Positions 6,236-9,391 of a stretch of DNA of 9,391 nucleotides are shown in pieces. This DNA is from Xanthobacteraceae bacterium (lineage in GTDB: Bacteria; Pseudomonadota; Alphaproteobacteria; Rhizobiales; Xanthobacteraceae). A program made the translations under genes and the position numbers. The stretch covers positions 1 through 9,391 of the forward strand of contig JASHYD010001083.1 in NCBI GenBank assembly GCA_030043175.1, read 5' to 3'. The stretch's first letter is position 1, and every line of letters starts with the position of its first letter. The notes beneath the pieces were generated by a model. The model was not told where the DNA came from and did not search any database. It worked only from the letters and a program-made list of their open reading frames with translations.

Positions 6236-7528
6236 TCAGGCGGCGATGAATTCATTCCATTTCTTGGTCAGGTAGTCATTTTCGTCCATGACCGAATTCC
6301 AGCACGCAACCGCGCCCATCCTCTCCTCGTAAGAGCCGCCGTCGCGCACCGTGCCGGCCTTCTCCAAGAGAGTGCCATCGGGCGCCTTGATGTCCTTCTC
6401 GGCCGGCTTGCCTTCCATCCAGTACGCCCACTCGTACGGTTCCATCTTGGCCTTCGCGGTCTCGAGAACGGCGGAGTAATAGCCCTGGCGGTTGAGATAG
6501 GCACCGGCCCAGCCGTCCAGGAACCAGTTGATGAACTCGTAGGCGAGGTCGGTCTTGCGCGCCGACAGCGTCCGCGGAATGCCGAAGCCCGCGGCCCAGG
6601 CGCGATATCCCTCCTTCAAATGTTGATAGATGCAGGCGATCCCCTTCGAACGGACGGCCGTGACGGCGGGCGACCACATCGACTGAATAACGACTTCACC
6701 TGAAGCCATGAGATTGACGCTCTCGTTGAAGTCCTTCCAGAACGCCCGGAACTGGCCAGCCTTTTTGGCTTCGGTCAGGATTTTCATGGTCAGGTCGATC
6801 TCGGCCCGGGTCTGGTTGCCCTTGTCGCCGTACTGGTGTTCCCCCAGTGCTTCGACCACCATGGCCGCGTCCATAATTCCGATCGACGGAACATCAAGAA
6901 TTGACGTTTTGCCTTTGAACTGCGGATTGAGAAGCTCCTTCCAGCTTTCGATCGGACGCTTAATTAGGTCGGGCCGAATGCCCAGCGTATCAGCGTTGTA
7001 GACCGTCGGTATCAGCGTGATCCACTGGGTGGGCGAGGATGCAAACGTCCGGGCGCGCTGCCCCTCCAGATAGAACACCTTCTTGGGCGCTGTGCCCTGA
7101 TCGCCGATCTTTTTGCCGTTCGGCAATTCGCCTTTGGTGAGGATCCGCGTGATCCTGTCGGCATGCTTGATGCGCCGTGCGTCCATCCCGACCAGATTGC
7201 CCGAGGGGATGACCTTTTTCAGCGAGAAATACTCTTCATCGACGATGTCGAACGAATTGGGTTGAGTAATGATGCGCCTGGTCACATCGTCGGTGGTTAG
7301 AGGTATATATTCGATGGCAATACCTGTGTCTTCCTTCACCTTCCTAGCGATGTCGGCAGATTGATTGACTGCGGTCCCGAGATAGCGCAGGACCTTCGGT
7401 TCCTGCGCATGAACGGCCGGGAAGCCGGTGATCCCCCGCGTCGCCGTCGCGACGCCGGCCGCACAAGCCGCCCCTTTGAGTACTGAGCGCCGCGAGACGC
7501 GGCCCGACAACTTCGACGACTTCGACAT
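6236..7528 (-). CDS. Periplasmic binding protein of Pot-type ABC importer, Tat-exported
   Basis: A 430-residue extracellular solute-binding protein of the PotD-like (type 2) fold that would deliver the cargo to the two permeases. The N-terminus has a twin-arginine export signal, SRRSVLK at 12-18, then a hydrophobic Ala-rich stretch and a likely cut after VHA (41). Mature-domain marks include FDIVDEEYF, PTVYNADTLGI, SWKELLNPQFKGKTSILDVPSIGIMDAA in the middle hinge region and AYEFINWFLDG towards the end. It is longer than E. coli PotD (348 residues), and I do not recognise the polyamine-binding acidic set, so a non-polyamine ligand is likely. A ureide or hydantoin is the contextual guess. The ATG at 7528 has a purine-rich GGGAGAGAGG ribosome site 2 nt before it. 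A 72-nt gap separates it from the ATPase gene and holds only short stems (such as CGGA/TCCG), perhaps allowing higher binding-protein output. Confidence 0.9.
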   Translation of the reverse strand: MSKSSKLSGRVSRRSVLKGAACAAGVATATRGITGFPAVHAQEPKVLRYLGTAVNQSADIARKVKEDTGIAIEYIPLTTDDVTRRIITQPNSFDIVDEEYFSLKKVIPSGNLVGMDARRIKHADRITRILTKGELPNGKKIGDQGTAPKKVFYLEGQRARTFASSPTQWITLIPTVYNADTLGIRPDLIKRPIESWKELLNPQFKGKTSILDVPSIGIMDAAMVVEALGEHQYGDKGNQTRAEIDLTMKILTEAKKAGQFRAFWKDFNESVNLMASGEVVIQSMWSPAVTAVRSKGIACIYQHLKEGYRAWAAGFGIPRTLSARKTDLAYEFINWFLDGWAGAYLNRQGYYSAVLETAKAKMEPYEWAYWMEGKPAEKDIKAPDGTLLEKAGTVRDGGSYEERMGAVACWNSVMDENDYLTKKWNEFIAA

Positions 7529-7600
7529 GCCTCTCTCCCGATTATGATCTCTTCCACTGCGGAATTTTCCGTCCAGGGGATTTCTCGCTTCACCCCATCG

Positions 7601-8587
7601 TCACGCGGCCTCAGCCAATCTGTGCCCGTCGTGATCGCTCCAATCGACCGCGACTTGTTGGCCCGGGTGTACCGGCGCCAAATCGAACTCGGATTCGTTT
7701 AATCGGGCTGTCAGCTCGCCTGCGCCACGCGCCGCCAGGAGCACCTGCACATGCGTACCCTGGTACTCGACAACCCGCACCACCGCCGCCAACCGCTGGT
7801 GTCCGCTCGGACGCAGCCGCAGCCGATCGGCCCTGACGGCAATTTTGCCGTTCTCGGTCGCGATCACATTGTGACCACCCATGAACTGAGCGACGAACGG
7901 CGTTCGCGGAGCGTTGAAAACGCTGCGCGGCGTGCCGGCCTGCTCTATGCGACCGTGGTTCATCACGACGATGAGGTCTGCGAGCGCCATCGCTTCATCC
8001 TGGCTGTGCGTCACATGGAGGAAGCAGATGGCCAATTCCTTTTGCAGGCGCTTGAGCTCGGTGCGCACTTTGAGGCGCAGAAACGGATCGAGGGCAGAAA
8101 GTGGCTCATCGAGCAAAAGGATTTGAGGCTGCGTGATGAGCGCCCGTGCGAGCGCGACCCGCTGCTGCTGACCGCCGGAGAGCTGCGAAGGAAGGCGCTC
8201 CGCGAACTCCGCCATATCGACGAGTTTGAGCATTTCGATCGCCGAACCGCGCCGTTTCATTCTCGCAACGCCGCGCATTTTCAGCGAGAACGCGACATTG
8301 TCGAGCGCGTTGAGATGGGGAAACAGCGCGTAGTTCTGGAACATCATCGCGGTGCCGCGCTTGGCCGGCGGCAAGTCGGTGACGTTACGCCCGCCGATGA
8401 TGATGTCGCCGGACGAGGGCGTCTCGTGGCCAGCGACCAGGCGCAGTGTCGAAGTCTTGCCGCAGCCGGAAGGGCCCAGCAGACAGCAGTAGCTGTTCGC
8501 CGGAACCTTGAGATCAAGGCGGTCCACCGCCACGGTCGAGCCGTAGAGCTTCGTCAGGAACGCGATTTCGAGGCCTGATCCGATCAT
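7601..8587 (-). CDS. ABC importer ATPase, PotA type
   Basis: The ATP-hydrolysing subunit of the importer, first gene of the operon. Counted from the GTG at 8599, the motifs are Walker A GPSGCGKT (42-49), Q-loop Q88 in MMFQNYALFPH, signature LSGGQQQR (140-147), Walker B ILLLDEP (160-166, catalytic E165), D-loop SALD (168-171) and H-loop H198. A C-terminal TOBE-type domain runs from about 240 to the end and is rather short, which makes the protein shorter than E. coli PotA (378). Three starts are possible: GTG 8599, ATG 8593 and ATG 8587. I chose 8587 because the sequence becomes family-like right after it (MIGSGLEIAFLTKLYGS); the ribosome sites do not decide it. It is divergent from the small secreted protein gene and likely controlled by the palindromes at 8692-8784. 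Confidence 0.93.
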   Translation of the reverse strand: MIGSGLEIAFLTKLYGSTVAVDRLDLKVPANSYCCLLGPSGCGKTSTLRLVAGHETPSSGDIIIGGRNVTDLPPAKRGTAMMFQNYALFPHLNALDNVAFSLKMRGVARMKRRGSAIEMLKLVDMAEFAERLPSQLSGGQQQRVALARALITQPQILLLDEPLSALDPFLRLKVRTELKRLQKELAICFLHVTHSQDEAMALADLIVVMNHGRIEQAGTPRSVFNAPRTPFVAQFMGGHNVIATENGKIAVRADRLRLRPSGHQRLAAVVRVVEYQGTHVQVLLAARGAGELTARLNESEFDLAPVHPGQQVAVDWSDHDGHRLAEAA

Positions 8588-8691
8588 GTGCATCCACACC
8601 AGCCGTGGGAGCGGCGTAGCAAGCGATGTGCCAATCCAATTTGCGCGGGATTGAACGGCCTACTCACCGTTCATCGTCCGTCGGGGCTACG

Positions 8692-8718
8692 CGGTCACGT
8701 CTCACATGCTCGTGACCG
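8692..8718. promoter_or_regulatory. 8-bp inverted repeat in the leader of the importer operon
   Basis: CGGTCACG (8692-8699) and CGTGACCG (8711-8718) are perfect 8-bp arms around 11 nt. The right arm overlaps the first four bases of the 15-bp palindrome at 8715-8729. It would fall in the 5' leader of the ATPase transcript if the TTGACA promoter upstream is used, so it may be a second operator or an RNA hairpin. The overlap means the two sites could compete. No binding protein is identified. Confidence 0.35.
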
Positions 8719-8729
8719 AACGGTTCGGT
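8715..8729. promoter_or_regulatory. Operator-like palindrome, copy 1 (importer side)
   Basis: ACCGAACGGTTCGGT is a perfect 15-bp palindrome with a single central base. The identical 20-base context GACCGAACSGTTCGGTTATT recurs 55 bp to the right. Such short, fully symmetric sites are typical of TetR-family repressors. Copy 1 lies just downstream of a minus-strand TTGACA-type promoter, about where the importer operon would start to be transcribed, so binding there should block it. No TetR gene is in the window. Confidence 0.6.
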
Positions 8730-8732
8730 TAT

Positions 8733-8761
8733 TGATTTCCAACCTGCCCTGTCTATGTCAA
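8733..8761 (-). promoter_or_regulatory. Possible promoter of the ABC importer operon
   Basis: On the minus strand there is a consensus -35 TTGACA (8761-8756) and, after 17 bp, AAATCA (8738-8733) as a weak -10; the nearby TCAATA (8735-8730) is an alternative with long spacing. The start would fall near palindrome copy 1. The leader to the ATPase gene would be about 130 nt. Confidence 0.35.
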
Positions 8762-8766
8762 GGTCG

Positions 8767-8797
8767 TTGACCGAACCGTTCGGTTATTCGGTAAGAT
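8767..8797 (+). promoter_or_regulatory. Possible promoter of the small secreted protein gene
   Basis: TTGACC (8767-8772) and TAAGAT (8792-8797) form a -35/-10-like pair with a long 19-bp spacer. Transcription would start near 8804, just before the ribosome site at 8807-8814. Palindrome copy 2 fills most of the spacer, the classic arrangement for repression by occlusion. Confidence 0.35.
8770..8784. promoter_or_regulatory. Operator-like palindrome, copy 2 (secreted-protein side)
   Basis: ACCGAACCGTTCGGT is a perfect 15-bp palindrome differing from copy 1 only in its central base; the flanks (G on the left, TATT on the right) are also shared. It sits between the -35 and -10 candidates of the rightward gene. 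The pair suggests one repressor controlling both directions. Confidence 0.6.
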
Positions 8798-8820
8798 CGA
8801 AAACGCAAGGGAGATTGCTC

Positions 8821-9075
8821 ATGAAAACCGCTCTATTCCTCTCGGCCTTTGCGGCCAGTCTTGCGTTGGCCTCAACGACAAGCTTCGCCCAGAACTATGC
8901 CGCCTATTCCCAGTCTGTGGGCGATGCAGCCGTGACGGCCGCCGCGCCCTACGCTGGATCGTACGGCCGCTTGATGCGGTCTCACGTGAGCTACGGCAGC
9001 CGCGTGACCGCGCCGGCAAGCAGCGCGACGCCTGCGGCCGCGATGTTTGGGCCGGCGCCGGCGCAAGAGCATTAA
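8821..9075 (+). CDS. Small secreted Ala-rich protein of unknown function
   Basis: An 84-residue protein that I do not recognise. The first 23 residues are a Sec signal peptide (MKT, then a hydrophobic core LFLSAFAASLALA, cut after SFA), leaving about 61 residues (QNYAAYSQSVGDAAV...). The mature part has no Cys and no membrane segment; it is rich in Ala, Ser, Tyr and Pro, with an SYGRLMRSHVSYGSR centre and a low-complexity Ala/Pro tail. It looks like the small, poorly conserved exported proteins common in Bradyrhizobium-type genomes. A strong ribosome site AAGGGAGA (8807-8814) fixes the ATG; the frame is open back to 8755 but that start would precede the promoter. It has its own terminator and a likely repressor site in the promoter, so it is a regulated single-gene unit divergent from the importer. 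Any link to uptake is inference. Confidence 0.7.
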   Translation: MKTALFLSAFAASLALASTTSFAQNYAAYSQSVGDAAVTAAAPYAGSYGRLMRSHVSYGSRVTAPASSATPAAAMFGPAPAQEH

Positions 9076-9110
9076 GCGCCGCCATGATCGAACAGTGCAG
9101 GGAGAATCAT

Positions 9111-9143
9111 GCACCCGGCAGAATGCCGGGTGCCGGTTTGTGT
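9111..9143 (+). terminator. Strong hairpin terminator after the small secreted protein gene
   Basis: GCACCCGGCA (9111-9120), loop GAA, TGCCGGGTGC (9124-9133) is a perfect 10-bp GC-rich stem, followed by CGGTTTGTGTG, a weak T-rich tail. It is 36 nt after the stop codon at 9075 and also lies 24 nt past the stop of the convergent BMP-type gene, so it may serve both directions. Confidence 0.75.
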
Positions 9144-9157
9144 GACCGCCCCGGCCA

Positions 9158-9391
9158 TCAGTTCCCGGGCATTTTGTCGTCCACACCCTTCACGTAGAAA
9201 TTCATGCTGAGGATTTGGCTGTCATCGAGGTTCTTGCCATTCTTGCATTCCACTGCCTTGCCGTCCTGCGCGATCACCGGGCACTTGAACGGGTGCAAGG
9301 TGCCGGCGACGATCGCGGCCTCGGTGTCTTGCGCCATCTTTTTTACGTCGTCGGGCATATTGGTATAGGGCGCCATCACGACGAGTTTCGA
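9158..9391 (-). CDS. BMP/PnrA-family ABC binding protein, C-terminal part (cut by window edge)
   Basis: The last 77 residues of a protein whose start lies beyond the right edge; the frame is open to 9391. DVKKMAQDTEAAIVAGTLHPFKCPVIAQDGKAVECKNGKNLDDSQILSMNFYVKGVDDKMP has the order and spacing of the C-terminal end of Bmp/Med/PnrA-type periplasmic binding proteins (I..G..HPF..P...Q.G......G..L.D..L..M...V.GV...P). These serve ABC importers for nucleosides and purines. Two Cys in the HPFKC...VEC segment are a feature I do not recall as family-wide and could form a disulphide in the periplasm. A purine or nucleoside cargo suits the rest of the locus. The gene is convergent with the small secreted protein gene. 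Confidence 0.82.
   Translation of the reverse strand, partial: SKLVVMAPYTNMPDDVKKMAQDTEAAIVAGTLHPFKCPVIAQDGKAVECKNGKNLDDSQILSMNFYVKGVDDKMPGN

Noticed and set aside
7751..8578. Plus-strand open frame of about 275 codons
   Set aside because: Antisense to the ATPase gene, whose Walker A, signature and Walker B motifs are all intact; the plus-strand product is charged and without family features.
4421..8599. Naming the importer potABCD as a polyamine transporter
   Set aside because: The proteins belong to that family by architecture, but the binding protein is longer than PotD and the gene neighbourhood is purine and ureide breakdown, so the specific gene names would imply an unsupported substrate.

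Overview
The window looks like part of a purine and ureide salvage locus from a GC-rich alphaproteobacterium. Gene content and protein style suggest Hyphomicrobiales, perhaps the Bradyrhizobium/Rhodopseudomonas group; this placement is inferred and not tested by any search. I see no mobile element, CRISPR array, tRNA or rRNA.

Left part (1-3609): On the minus strand lie an allantoate-amidohydrolase-type M20 peptidase-fold enzyme (880-2136) and, downstream of it, the N-terminal 228 residues of an NCS2 xanthine/urate permease that runs off the left edge (684-1). Divergent from them on the plus strand is puuD (2410-3609), a membrane urate oxidase with a fused cytochrome c domain. The divergent gap holds a perfect inverted repeat (2206-2220). 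It also holds a short remnant of a second NCS2 permease gene (2318-2398) that ends exactly where the puuD ribosome binding site begins.

Middle part (8599-3670, minus strand): A tight operon encodes a complete PotABCD-type ABC importer, in the order ATPase, Tat-exported binding protein, permease 1, permease 2. An Asp/Glu/hydantoin-racemase-family protein is attached at its 3' end. The junctions after the binding protein are 3-9 nt, so transporter and racemase are probably co-expressed. In a purine-degradation setting the likely cargo is a ureide, hydantoin or related purine breakdown product rather than a polyamine, but this is inference. The racemase keeps the first catalytic Cys but has Gly where the second is expected.

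Right part (8600-9391): The region between the importer operon and a divergent 84-residue secreted protein gene contains two copies of a perfect 15-bp palindrome, ACCGAAC(G/C)GTTCGGT, 55 bp apart. Each lies over a plausible promoter for one of the two directions. A third inverted repeat (8692-8718) overlaps one copy. The small gene ends in a strong hairpin terminator, followed by the C-terminal part of a BMP/PnrA-type (nucleoside/purine) binding protein entering on the minus strand from the right.

Taken together: NCS2 and BMP systems would import purines or nucleosides, PuuD would oxidise urate, the allantoate hydrolase would release ammonia further down the pathway, and the Pot-type importer plus racemase would bring in and epimerise a chiral ring compound. 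Xanthine dehydrogenase, HIU hydrolase, OHCU decarboxylase and allantoinase are not in the window.
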